Source: Variovorax sp. HW608 (GTDB lineage Bacteria; Pseudomonadota; Gammaproteobacteria; Burkholderiales; Burkholderiaceae_C). From it: a stretch of 64,000 bases of DNA. Location: positions 7,528,229 to 7,592,228 of the forward strand of contig NZ_LT607803.1 of the NCBI RefSeq assembly GCF_900090195.1, written 5' to 3'. The position numbers and the translations under genes are program-made. Below the pieces are notes generated by a model. It ran no database searches, had not been told where the DNA came from, and saw only the letters and a program-made list of their open reading frames with translations. This document shows, in pieces, positions 35,644-43,748 of this stretch (positions within the stretch are counted from its first letter, which is position 1; each line of letters opens with the position of its first letter).

Positions 35644-37290
35644 TTGACCACGACGAAAGACATGCCACCGATCACGCCCGAAGAGACGCCCGTCACGCCG
35701 CGCCCGAGCCACACGCTTCGCGTCGGCCCCCTCGAGCCGCTGCGGCTCCCCGTGTTCCGCATGCTGTGGAGCACCTGGCTCATCGCCAACATCTGCATGT
35801 GGATGAACGACGTGGCGGCGGCGTGGATGATGACCTCGCTCACGACCTCGCCGATGTGGGTGGCGCTGGTGCAGTCGGCGTCCACGCTGCCGGTGTTCCT
35901 GCTCGGGCTGCCGAGCGGCGCGCTGGCCGACATCCTCGACCGGCGGCGCTGGCTGGTCGCGACCCAGTTCTGGCTCGCCGGTGCGGCGATCGTGCTGTGC
36001 CTGGCGGTGGTGTTCGGCCTCATGACCGCGCCGCTGCTGCTCGGGCTGACCTTCGCCAACGGCATCGGCCTCGCGATGCGCTGGCCGGTGTTCTCGGCCA
36101 TCGTGCCCGAACTGGTGCCGCGCACCCACCTGCCGGCCGCCCTCGGCCTGAACGGCATCGCGATGAACGCCTCGCGCATCGTCGGTCCGCTGCTCGCGGG
36201 CACGCTGATCGCCAGCGCCGGCACGGTGTGGGTGTTCGGGCTCAACGCGGTGATGTGCGTGGCCTCGGGCTTCGTGGTGCTGCACTGGCGCCGCGAGCAC
36301 ACGCCGAGCCCGCTCGGCCGCGAGAAGCTGGTCAGCGCGATCCGGGTGGGCGTGCAGTTCGTGCGCCAGTCGCGGCGCATGCGCGCGGTGCTGACGCGGG
36401 TGGCGATCTCCTTCCTGCACTCGACGGCGCTGCTGGCGCTGCTGCCGCTCTTGGCGCGCAACCTCCACGGCGGCGGCGCCGGCACGTTCACGCTGCTCTT
36501 GGCCGCGATGGGTGCGGGCGCGATCGTGGCGGTGCTGTTCCTGCCCCGGCTGCGGCAGGCGATGACGCGCGACCAGCTCGTGCTGCGCGGCACGATGCTG
36601 CAGTCCGGCGCGGCGGCGGTGATGGCGGTGGCGCCGAATGCGTGGGTTGCGGTGCCGGCGATGCTCCTCTCCGGCATGGCATGGATCACGGTCGCCAATT
36701 CGCTGTCGGTGTCGGCCCAGCTCGCGCTGCCCGACTGGGTCCGCGCACGCGGCATGTCGATGTACCAGATGGGGATCATGGGTGCGAGCGCCTTCGGCGC
36801 CGCGCTCTGGGGCCAGGTGGCCGAACTCACTTCGCTCTACACCAGCCTGGGCGTCGCGGCCGTGAGCGGCGTGCTCTGCATGGGGGCCGCGGTGCGCTAT
36901 GTGACCGACGGCTCCGGCGAGGAGGACGACACCCGCCCCGCCACCCAGGGCTGGGCCACGGGCCCGCCCGACAGCCCGCCCGACGAAGAAGGGCGCGTCG
37001 TCATCACGGTCGAGTACCTGATCGACCCCGCACGCGCCGCAGCCTTCCGCCTCGTGATGCACGAGACGCGCCGCGCACGGCTGAGCCAGGGCGCGATCGC
37101 GTGGGAACTGCTGCACGACACCGCCGAGCCCAACCGCTACGTCGAGCAGATCACCGACGAGTCGTGGACCGAGCACCTGCGGCGCTTCCATCGCGCCACG
37201 GCGGCGGACATGGCGCTGCGCGAGCGGCGGCTGGCCTTCCACAAGGGCGAGTCGCTGCCCGTGATCACGCGCTACATCGCCCATCGATGA
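35644..37290 (+). CDS. MFS transporter (MFS_3/EntS-like) with C-terminal ABM-like domain
   Basis: 548 residues from a TTG start at 35644; an in-frame ATG at 35662 would shorten it by six residues. Twelve hydrophobic segments fill residues 40-430 with the MFS_3 type arrangement (NDVAAAWMMTSLTTSPMWVA, GLPSGALADILDRRRWLVAT), typical for the Pfam MFS_3 exporters. The soluble C-terminal 100 residues (RVVITVEYLIDPARAAAFRL onward, ending with a HLRRFHRATAADM stretch) look like an antibiotic-biosynthesis-monooxygenase type ferredoxin-like domain, a known fusion in this family. Substrate not known. It is followed by a 23-codon leader frame and the SGNH hydrolase. Confidence 0.88.
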   Translation: MTTTKDMPPITPEETPVTPRPSHTLRVGPLEPLRLPVFRMLWSTWLIANICMWMNDVAAAWMMTSLTTSPMWVALVQSASTLPVFLLGLPSGALADILDRRRWLVATQFWLAGAAIVLCLAVVFGLMTAPLLLGLTFANGIGLAMRWPVFSAIVPELVPRTHLPAALGLNGIAMNASRIVGPLLAGTLIASAGTVWVFGLNAVMCVASGFVVLHWRREHTPSPLGREKLVSAIRVGVQFVRQSRRMRAVLTRVAISFLHSTALLALLPLLARNLHGGGAGTFTLLLAAMGAGAIVAVLFLPRLRQAMTRDQLVLRGTMLQSGAAAVMAVAPNAWVAVPAMLLSGMAWITVANSLSVSAQLALPDWVRARGMSMYQMGIMGASAFGAALWGQVAELTSLYTSLGVAAVSGVLCMGAAVRYVTDGSGEEDDTRPATQGWATGPPDSPPDEEGRVVITVEYLIDPARAAAFRLVMHETRRARLSQGAIAWELLHDTAEPNRYVEQITDESWTEHLRRFHRATAADMALRERRLAFHKGESLPVITRYIAHR

Positions 37291-37306
37291 GTCACAATGC
37301 GCGGCC

Positions 37307-37375
37307 ATGAGCCCCCGCCCGGCCGTTCCGAAGGGGGCTCGCACTGAAGTGCGAAGCACGGAAGGTACCCAATGA
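37307..37375 (+). repeat. 22-residue leader frame (repeat-like) between MFS and SGNH genes
   Basis: ATG 37307 starts a 22-codon frame, MSPRPAVPKGARTEVRSTEG TQ, ending at a TGA (37373-37375) that overlaps the ATG of the SGNH gene (ATGA at 37372-37375). GGAAGGTACCCA lies right before that ATG. The leader and the SGNH gene both begin ATGAGCCCCCGCCC, a 14-base direct repeat. Its architecture, ATGA at the end with a ribosome site just before, is the same as the elements at 47248-47369. Confidence 0.65.
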
Positions 37376-38484
37376 GCCCCCGCCCCCTCGGCCTCCTCAT
37401 CGCGTGCGCCATCGTGGTCCTGGTGGCCGCGGCCTTCGCGGTGGCGCTGACGCGCGGCGATGGGGCGCCACCCGGCACGTTTCCCCCGCCCGCGCCGCCG
37501 GGCACGATCCCGATCGCAGTGCTGGGCGACTCCAACAGCCATTCGTACCACGACCGCCTGACCTTCCCGCCTGGAAGCCACGAGCGCGGGGGCGCACTGC
37601 GCGACCACACCTTCCAATGGACCGAAGTGCTCGCTCGCCTGCGCGGCAACGAGCTCGACTTCGGCCCCTGGGTGCGTTGGGGGCGGCCGTGGTGGTCCGC
37701 GTGGATCCGCGAACGGGTGGGCCTGCTGCCGTCGCGCGCGCCGGCCAAGGAAGACTATCTCTACAACTTCGCGACCTCCGGAGCGGCCTGCAAGAACCTG
37801 ATGGGCGACGGCCTCGGCTTCCGCTATCCGCAGGTGCCGCGCCTGCTCGCCCTGATGAAGGAAGAGCCTGAGCGCTGGCAGAACGGGGTGGTCGTCATCT
37901 ACATCGGCGCGAACGACTGGAACCACTACCTGGACCTGACGGCGCGCGACCCCGAGGCGCCCGAATTGCGCCGCGTGATCGACCATTGCACGCAGCAGAT
38001 CGGCCGCGCGATCGAGGCGATCCATGCCTCGCAGCCCAAGGTGCGCATCCTGATCGCAGGCATGACCAACGAGGGCGATGACCCGGGCCAGCACCACAAA
38101 TACCTCGACGCGGCCTCGCCGCGCAATACCCGCCAGGCGCTCGCCGGCGCCAACGCCGCCTTTCGCAGGATCGCCGAGGCCGATCCGAAGCGGGTCGCCT
38201 TCTTCGACGCCAATGCCTGGGCCGTGGAACGCTGGGGCATCCGCGGCCCCAACGGCGAGCCGGATTTCAAGTCCGTCCGCCTCGGCAGCCTGACCGTAAC
38301 CCACACGAGGGGCGACCCGCCTTCCAACACGATGCTCGCCGACGACCATGCCGGCCTCGCCTGGAACGTGCTGTGGGCGCAAGCTATCCTGGTGCGGCTG
38401 CGCGAGGCCTTCGGGCTGCCGCTGACGCCGATCGGTGACGACGAGGCGGCGCGCTTCGTCGACGCGACAGTCGCCAAACCCTAG
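37372..38484 (+). CDS. SGNH/GDSL-type hydrolase, membrane-anchored
   Basis: 370 residues. One N-terminal hydrophobic helix (LGLLIACAIVVLVAAAFAVA) probably anchors it outside the cytosol. The SGNH blocks are visible: IAVLGDSNSHSYH (block I, catalytic Ser), FATSGAACKNLMGDGL, YIGANDWNHYLDL (block III Asn-Asp) and the late LADDHAGLAWNVL (Asp-His pair). These enzymes act as esterases or acyl hydrolases; the substrate is unknown. Its stop is four bases from the stop of the convergent subunit IV gene. Confidence 0.87.
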   Translation: MSPRPLGLLIACAIVVLVAAAFAVALTRGDGAPPGTFPPPAPPGTIPIAVLGDSNSHSYHDRLTFPPGSHERGGALRDHTFQWTEVLARLRGNELDFGPWVRWGRPWWSAWIRERVGLLPSRAPAKEDYLYNFATSGAACKNLMGDGLGFRYPQVPRLLALMKEEPERWQNGVVVIYIGANDWNHYLDLTARDPEAPELRRVIDHCTQQIGRAIEAIHASQPKVRILIAGMTNEGDDPGQHHKYLDAASPRNTRQALAGANAAFRRIAEADPKRVAFFDANAWAVERWGIRGPNGEPDFKSVRLGSLTVTHTRGDPPSNTMLADDHAGLAWNVLWAQAILVRLREAFGLPLTPIGDDEAARFVDATVAKP

Positions 38485-38488
38485 CCGG

Positions 38489-38836
38489 CTACTTGAAGAA
38501 CAGCAGCCGCGTCACGAAGGTGTGGCCGGCCTCCGCGAACATCAGCCCGACGAGCACCAGGAGGGCCAGCGGCGGCACCAGGATGGCGTAGACCAGCGAC
38601 AGCCGCTCCCACGCCATGTGCATGAAGACCGAGACGATCAGTCCCGCCTTCAGCAGCATGAAGAGGACGATGAGCGACCAGCGCAGCAGGCCGTGGAAGT
38701 GGAAGTAGTCGACCAGGTACGACATCGTGCTCAGCACGAAGAGCAGCCCCCAGATCTTGAGGTAGAGGCTGATCGGATGTTGCTGGCCGGTGCCGCTGGT
38801 TGTGCCGGATGTGCCTGATGTTCCGGAAGGATTCAT
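38489..38836 (-). CDS. cytochrome c oxidase subunit IV family protein
   Basis: 115 residues, Ser/Thr/Gly-rich N-terminus then three membrane segments: SLYLKIWGLLFVLSTMSYLV, RWSLIVLFMLLKAGLIVSVF and VYAILVPPLALLVLVGLMFA. The MHMAWE region (here VFMHMAWERLSLVYAI) is the family pattern of CoxD/CtaF-like proteins in bacterial caa3 and bo oxidases. Last gene of the operon that starts with subunit II at 43107; 8 bases separate it from subunit III. Confidence 0.85.
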   Translation of the reverse strand: MNPSGTSGTSGTTSGTGQQHPISLYLKIWGLLFVLSTMSYLVDYFHFHGLLRWSLIVLFMLLKAGLIVSVFMHMAWERLSLVYAILVPPLALLVLVGLMFAEAGHTFVTRLLFFK

Positions 38837-38844
38837 GGTCGACC

Positions 38845-39543
38845 TCACCAGAGATAGAACAGCGCGAAGATGAACACCCACACCAGATCGACGAAGTGCC
38901 AGTACAGGCCCGCGATCTCGACGATCTGGTAGTTGCCGCTCTTGTCGTAATGGCCGCGCAGCAGCCGGGTGGCGATGACGAGAAGGTAGATCACGCCCGC
39001 CGTCACGTGCAGCCCGTGAAAGCCGGTGATCATGAAGAAGGACGAGCCGAACTGCGCCGCGCCCATCGGATTGCCCCAGGGGCGCACGCCCTCCTCGAGG
39101 ATCAGCTTGGACCATTCGAAGGCTTGCATGCCGACGAAGATCTCGCCGCAGGTGGCGGTCACGATCATCAGCGTGGCCGCGTTGATCTTGTCGCGGCGAT
39201 AGGCGCAGTTGACCGCCATGGCCATCGTGCCGCTGCTGCTGATGAGGATGAAGGTCATGATCGCGATCAGCAGCAGGGGCACGTCCGCGCCGCCGACGTG
39301 CAGCGCGAACACCTCGCTCGGATTGGGCCATTTCGCGGTGGTCGACACCCGCACCGTCATGTAGCCGATGAGGAAGCAGCTGAAGATGAAGGTGTCGCTC
39401 AAGAGGAAGATCCACATCATCGCCTTGCCCCACGAGACGTGGAAGGCGCGGCGGTCGGACGACCAGTCGGCGATCAGGCCGCGCAGCCCTTCGATGGCGG
39501 CGGTGCCCGCGGTGGAGTGCGGTGCGACGGTCACTGAGCTCAT
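38845..39543 (-). CDS. ctaE: cytochrome c oxidase subunit III
   Basis: 232 residues, six to seven membrane helices. Subunit III motifs: AMMWIFLLSDTFIFSCFLIG, a FEWSKLILEEGVRPWGNPMG loop with ISSSGTMAMAVNCAYRRDKI in the centre, FFMITGFHGLHVTAGVIYLL and EIAGLYWHFVDLVWVFIFAL (family W-H-F-x-D). ATG 39543 is the obvious start. One of two subunit-III-type genes in the operon. Confidence 0.93.
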   Translation of the reverse strand: MSSVTVAPHSTAGTAAIEGLRGLIADWSSDRRAFHVSWGKAMMWIFLLSDTFIFSCFLIGYMTVRVSTTAKWPNPSEVFALHVGGADVPLLLIAIMTFILISSSGTMAMAVNCAYRRDKINAATLMIVTATCGEIFVGMQAFEWSKLILEEGVRPWGNPMGAAQFGSSFFMITGFHGLHVTAGVIYLLVIATRLLRGHYDKSGNYQIVEIAGLYWHFVDLVWVFIFALFYLW

Positions 39544-39554
39544 GGAAGCCCCCT

Positions 39555-40178
39555 TCAGGCAGTGCCACAGATGAAGCGCGCCACGTCCGGCGTGACCCAC
39601 GCCAGCATGGCGAACAGCGCCAGCCAGACCGCCAGCATGAAATGCCAGTAGCGCGCGCACAGCGCGATGCGCCATCCGCCGCGCTCGGGTCCGCGCCGGA
39701 AGGTGCGCATGACCCAGGCCCATGCCGACAACCCGCCGGCCACGTGCAGTCCGTGCATTGCCGTGAGCAGATAGAAGAAGCTGCCGGCCGGATTGCCCGC
39801 GGGCATCACCTGCGCAGCCAGGAGCGCGTTCCAGGCCCAGAGCTGCGCGCCAATGAAGGCGATCGCGCAAAGGCCACCGGCGAGCAGCAGCCCGCGGGCG
39901 CGCAGCGCATCCGCACGGCGCGACGCCGCGCTCGCGCGCTGCAGGCTCAGGCTGCCGGCGACCAGCAGCGCCGTGCTGACCCAGAGCTGCCACGGCAGCG
40001 CGAGCGTCACCGCATCGCTGCTGTTCATGCGCATCACGTAGGCCATCGCGAAGAGCGAGAACAGCGCCGTGACCACGCCCATGAAGACCCAGAGACCGAT
40101 GCTCGCCGCATTGGCGCGCGCCCCGCGAGGCCCGGCGCCGCCGAGGTCGATGCCCGGGACGAGCGGCATCCCGGTCAT
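39555..40178 (-). CDS. second, shorter subunit III-like protein
   Basis: 207 residues; five hydrophobic segments with SIGLWVFMGVVTALFSLFAM, an FIGAQLWAWNALL segment, FFYLLTAMHGLHVAGGLSAW and ARYWHFMLAVWLALFAMLAW, so it belongs to the subunit III superfamily (cyoC/ctaE-like) but is shorter and diverges from its neighbour. The start overlaps the subunit I stop as ATGA (40175-40178), so it is co-translated with subunit I. Two subunit III types beside a caa3 subunit I/II set is common enough in Burkholderiales. Confidence 0.85.
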   Translation of the reverse strand: MTGMPLVPGIDLGGAGPRGARANAASIGLWVFMGVVTALFSLFAMAYVMRMNSSDAVTLALPWQLWVSTALLVAGSLSLQRASAASRRADALRARGLLLAGGLCAIAFIGAQLWAWNALLAAQVMPAGNPAGSFFYLLTAMHGLHVAGGLSAWAWVMRTFRRGPERGGWRIALCARYWHFMLAVWLALFAMLAWVTPDVARFICGTA

Positions 40179-41950
40179 GCCGGCACTCCCCGGGTCTCGC
40201 CCTTGCCGTGGGTCTCGGGTTCGATGCCGCCGGCTTCGGGCGGTGCGGTCTGCGGGATGTAGTCGTCCTTCGCGTCGGGCGTTCCGTAGGCGTAGGCCCA
40301 GCGATAGACCACCGGCAGGCGCGGGCCCCAGTTGCCGTGCGGCGGCGGCGTCGCGGCCGTCTGCCATTCGAGCGACGCGGCCTTCCACGGATTGGCAGTG
40401 GCCGGCCGGCCACGCCACACGCTCCACGCGAGGTTGAAGATGAAGATGAACTGCGCCGCGCCGACGACGAGCGCGACCACCGTGATGAACTCGTTCAGGG
40501 CGAACGCCGACTGCGGAATGAACTTGTAGCCGTCGAAGTTGTAGTAGCGCCTGGGCATGCCGAGCACGCCCAGGTAGTGCATCGGAAAGTAGATCAGGTA
40601 GGTGCCGAGGAAGGTGATCCAGAAATGCAGCTGCCCGAGCCGGTCGTCCAGCATGCGGCCCGAGACTTTCGGGTACCAGTGGTAGATGCCGCCGAACACC
40701 ACCAGCAGCGGCGCCACGCCCATCACCATGTGGAAGTGGGCGACCACGAAATAGGTGCCCGACAACGGAATGTCCACGCTCACGTTGCCGAGGAACAGTC
40801 CGGTGAGCCCGCCGATCGCGAAGGTGCAGACGAAGGCCAGCGCGAACAGCATCGGCACCGACAGGTGGATATCGCCGCGCCACAAGGTCAGCAGCCAGTT
40901 GTAGACCTTGATCGCCGTCGGCACGGCGATGATCAGCGTGCTGGTCGCGAAGAAGAACGCGAAGTACGGATTCATGCCGGCGACGAACATGTGGTGCGCC
41001 CAGACGACGAGGCTGAGGCCGCCGATCGCGACGATGGCCCACACCATCATCCGGTAGCCGAAGATGCACTTGCGCGCGTGCACGCTGATCAGGTCGGAGA
41101 CGATGCCGAAGGCCGGCAGCGCCACGATGTAGACCTCCGGATGGCCGAAGAACCAGAACAGGTGCTGGAACAGCAGCGGGCTGCCGCCCTTGTAGTTCGT
41201 GACCTGCCCCATCGACACCAGCGCCGGCATGAAGAAGCTGGTGCCCGCCGTGCGGTCGAGCAGCAGCATCACGCCGCTGACGAACAGCGCCGGGAAGCCC
41301 AAGAGCGCGAGGATGGTCGCGACGAAGATGCCCCACACCGTGAGCGGCATGCGCATCAGCGTCATGCCCTGGCAGCGCGCCTGCAGCACCGTGGTCACGT
41401 AGTTGAGGCCGCCCATCGTGGTCGCCACGATGAAGATCACGAGCGACACCAGCATGAGCTGGATGCCGCCCTCGTAGCCCGGCGTGCCGGGCAGGATCGA
41501 CTGCGGCGGATAGAGCGTCCAGCCCGCGCCGGTCGGGCCGCTGCCGACGAAGAAGCTCGCCATCAGCACCAGCACCGAGAGCAGGTAGACCCAGAAGCTC
41601 AGCATGTTCATGTACGGGAACACCATGTCCCGCGCGCCCACCATCAGCGGGATCAGGTAGTTGCCGAAGCCGCCGAGGAAGAGCGCCGTGAGCAGGTAGA
41701 TCACCATGATCATTCCGTGCATGGTCACGAACTGGTAGTAGCGCTCGGGGTTGATGAACTCGAAATGGCCCGGGAAGCCAAGCTGCAGCCGCATCAGGTT
41801 CGACAGCACGAGACCGACCACGCCGACCGCGATCGCCGTGCAGGCGTACTGCACCGCGATCACCTTGTGGTCCTGGCTCCAGACGTAGCGCGTCAGGAAG
41901 CTCCTGGGCTCGTGTTGATGCTCGCTGTCGTCTTCGTCGTGCGGATTCAT
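40175..41950 (-). CDS. ctaD: cytochrome c oxidase subunit I (caa3, A-type)
   Basis: 591 residues, 12 membrane helices. HPEVYIVALPAFGIVSDLIS around residue 270 is the Cu-B/His-Tyr cross-link site and gives E-in-D-channel (A1) type; VVWAHHMFVAGM has the two Cu-B His; YFVVAHFHMVMG has the heme His residues; MHGMIMVIYLL provides a low-spin heme His. The C-terminal 100 residues form a soluble tail. It starts in an ATGA overlap with subunit II. No heme A synthase or CtaG gene follows in this window, so assembly factors lie elsewhere. Confidence 0.97.
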   Translation of the reverse strand: MNPHDEDDSEHQHEPRSFLTRYVWSQDHKVIAVQYACTAIAVGVVGLVLSNLMRLQLGFPGHFEFINPERYYQFVTMHGMIMVIYLLTALFLGGFGNYLIPLMVGARDMVFPYMNMLSFWVYLLSVLVLMASFFVGSGPTGAGWTLYPPQSILPGTPGYEGGIQLMLVSLVIFIVATTMGGLNYVTTVLQARCQGMTLMRMPLTVWGIFVATILALLGFPALFVSGVMLLLDRTAGTSFFMPALVSMGQVTNYKGGSPLLFQHLFWFFGHPEVYIVALPAFGIVSDLISVHARKCIFGYRMMVWAIVAIGGLSLVVWAHHMFVAGMNPYFAFFFATSTLIIAVPTAIKVYNWLLTLWRGDIHLSVPMLFALAFVCTFAIGGLTGLFLGNVSVDIPLSGTYFVVAHFHMVMGVAPLLVVFGGIYHWYPKVSGRMLDDRLGQLHFWITFLGTYLIYFPMHYLGVLGMPRRYYNFDGYKFIPQSAFALNEFITVVALVVGAAQFIFIFNLAWSVWRGRPATANPWKAASLEWQTAATPPPHGNWGPRLPVVYRWAYAYGTPDAKDDYIPQTAPPEAGGIEPETHGKGETRGVPA

Positions 41951-43107
41951 CGCTGTGCCTTCTGTTCCGTGGCGGCCTGCGCGGGTGCGCTGCCGAGGCT
42001 CTGGATGTAGGCCACCAGCGCATCCAGTTCCTCCTTGCTCAGGTCCATCTTGGGCATGACCGGCGGGAAGCCCTTCACGCGCCGCGCCGCCGGGTCGGTG
42101 ATGAAACTGCGCAGGTAGGCCTCGTCCACCTGCGCGCGGGAGCCGTCCTCCATGGTCTCGGTCTTGCCGTAGAGGCCCTTCCAGGTCGGCCCGACTCTCG
42201 GGCTGCCGTCGATGGTGTGGCAGGCCACGCAACCCTTGGATTCGGCGAGTGCGCGCCCCTCTTCGATGCGCGCACCGGCGCCTGCCGCGCCTTCGCCCGA
42301 CGGTGCCGGCGCCGCCTTGACCTGGGTCTTGGCGAAGGTCGGCAGCGCCGCCTGCCAGGCCTGGAAGGCCGCGGCGTCCTCCACCACCACGAAGCCGCGC
42401 ATGTTCGGATGCCCGACGCCGCACAGCTGCGCGCACAGCGCCTCGTAGCGCCCCGCGACCGTCGGCGTGAACCAGAAGCGGCTGACCTGGCCCGGCACGC
42501 TGTTCATCCGCGCGCGGAAGGGCGGCACATAGAAGTCGTGCAGCACGTCGTGCGAACGGATCAGTACCAGCACCGGCTTGCCCAGCGGCAGGTGCACTTC
42601 ATTGGACATGACCAGCAGGTCGTCCTGCCCCGCCGGATCGGCCGGATCCAGGCCGAAGGGGTTGCCGCCCTGGACGAAGCGCGCATCGGTCGCGCCGAGC
42701 TTGCCGTCCACGCCCGGAAAGCGGTAGTGCCACTGCCACTGCAGACCGACGACTTCGAGCACCAGCGCATCGGGCGGCGACCTGACGTAGTTCGCATACA
42801 CGACCAGCCCCGGCGCGAGCAGCGCGACGATGCCCACCGAGGTGCCGATGATCAGCCAGCGCTCGAGCTTGCGGTTCTCCGGCTCATGCTGCGCACGGCG
42901 CCCTTCGCGGTGGCGAAAGCGGATCAGCGCATAGACCACGAACAGGTTGATCGCGACGAAGAAGATGCCGGTGATGACCAGCGTGATCGTCAGCGTGTCG
43001 TCCATCGTCTTCCAGTTGGACGCGAGCGGCGTGGTCCACCACGGGCTGAAGACGTGGAACAGCACCGAGCCGACCACGATGATGACGAGGACGATGGCCA
43101 TGACCAT
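41947..43107 (-). CDS. ctaC: cytochrome c oxidase subunit II with fused cytochrome c (caa3)
   Basis: 386 residues. Two N-terminal membrane helices, then a cupredoxin domain with the Cu-A motif CAQLCGVGHPNM near residue 230 and upstream LVLEVVGLQWQWHYRFPG (aromatic electron-entry patch). A C-terminal cytochrome c domain carries CVACH near residue 294 and MPKMDLSKEELDALVAYIQS, making this a caa3-type oxidase with its own electron donor. ATG 43107 follows GAGGAGGAACC. First gene of the oxidase operon. Confidence 0.96.
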   Translation of the reverse strand: MVMAIVLVIIVVGSVLFHVFSPWWTTPLASNWKTMDDTLTITLVITGIFFVAINLFVVYALIRFRHREGRRAQHEPENRKLERWLIIGTSVGIVALLAPGLVVYANYVRSPPDALVLEVVGLQWQWHYRFPGVDGKLGATDARFVQGGNPFGLDPADPAGQDDLLVMSNEVHLPLGKPVLVLIRSHDVLHDFYVPPFRARMNSVPGQVSRFWFTPTVAGRYEALCAQLCGVGHPNMRGFVVVEDAAAFQAWQAALPTFAKTQVKAAPAPSGEGAAGAGARIEEGRALAESKGCVACHTIDGSPRVGPTWKGLYGKTETMEDGSRAQVDEAYLRSFITDPAARRVKGFPPVMPKMDLSKEELDALVAYIQSLGSAPAQAATEQKAQR

Positions 43108-43153
43108 GGGTGGTTCCTCCTCTCGTCATTGCCATCGTGCGGTCCGCGGCGTC

Positions 43154-43669
43154 TCAACGAAACGCCGGGACCTGCGGCGCTTCGCCCTCGAACAGGGCCT
43201 CAGGGTGGGCCGTCCGCAGCAGCGTCTCGATTTCCCGCGCGCGCGGGCGCGGCGGGTCCACCATCAGCAGGATCCAGCCCTTCGCCATCGCGCCCTCGAA
43301 GCGCTGCAGGCCGGGGCTCGGAATCGAAATGCCGATCATGCTGGCCGACCAGGCGCCGATCGCGCCGCCCAGGACGCCCAGCACCACGGCCAGTTCCGAT
43401 TCGGGCTCGTCGCCCATGACCGGGAAAGCGAGGCCCGCGACGAGGCCGACGACCATCCCGCACGCGCTGCCGACCACCCACCCGGTCTTCGCGGCGTGAA
43501 CCAGGTCCGAGGTCTGCCAGACGTTCGCGGCGTGAAGGCCGGCCATGTCCGTGCCTTCCGAGGCGGCGAAATGAATGTGCGCAAGCTCGACACGCGCCTG
43601 CACGAGATCGTGCATCGCTCGCCTGGCGCTCGCCAGGTCCGGCATCAGCCAGTAAATGCGCCTGCGCAT
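43154..43669 (-). CDS. glycine-zipper membrane protein (DUF1269-like)
   Basis: 171 residues. A short soluble N-terminal part (YWLMPDLASARRAMHDLVQA) is followed by a central glycine-rich hydrophobic stretch, TGWVVGSACGMVVGLVAGLA and LAVVLGVLGGAIGAWSASMI, resembling the glycine-zipper DUF1269 proteins. The start at 43669 is picked because AGGAGGGTGCG sits in front of it; a longer frame upstream exists. It lies 46 bases before subunit II in the same direction, possibly co-transcribed. Function unknown. Confidence 0.75.
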   Translation of the reverse strand: MRRRIYWLMPDLASARRAMHDLVQARVELAHIHFAASEGTDMAGLHAANVWQTSDLVHAAKTGWVVGSACGMVVGLVAGLAFPVMGDEPESELAVVLGVLGGAIGAWSASMIGISIPSPGLQRFEGAMAKGWILLMVDPPRPRAREIETLLRTAHPEALFEGEAPQVPAFR

Positions 43670-43748
43670 CGCACCCTCCTTTCCGTCTTGCGACGAATAA
43701 GGAACCATGACGACTTATATGCCCATGGGGCGCGTTGATCAAGTGAGG

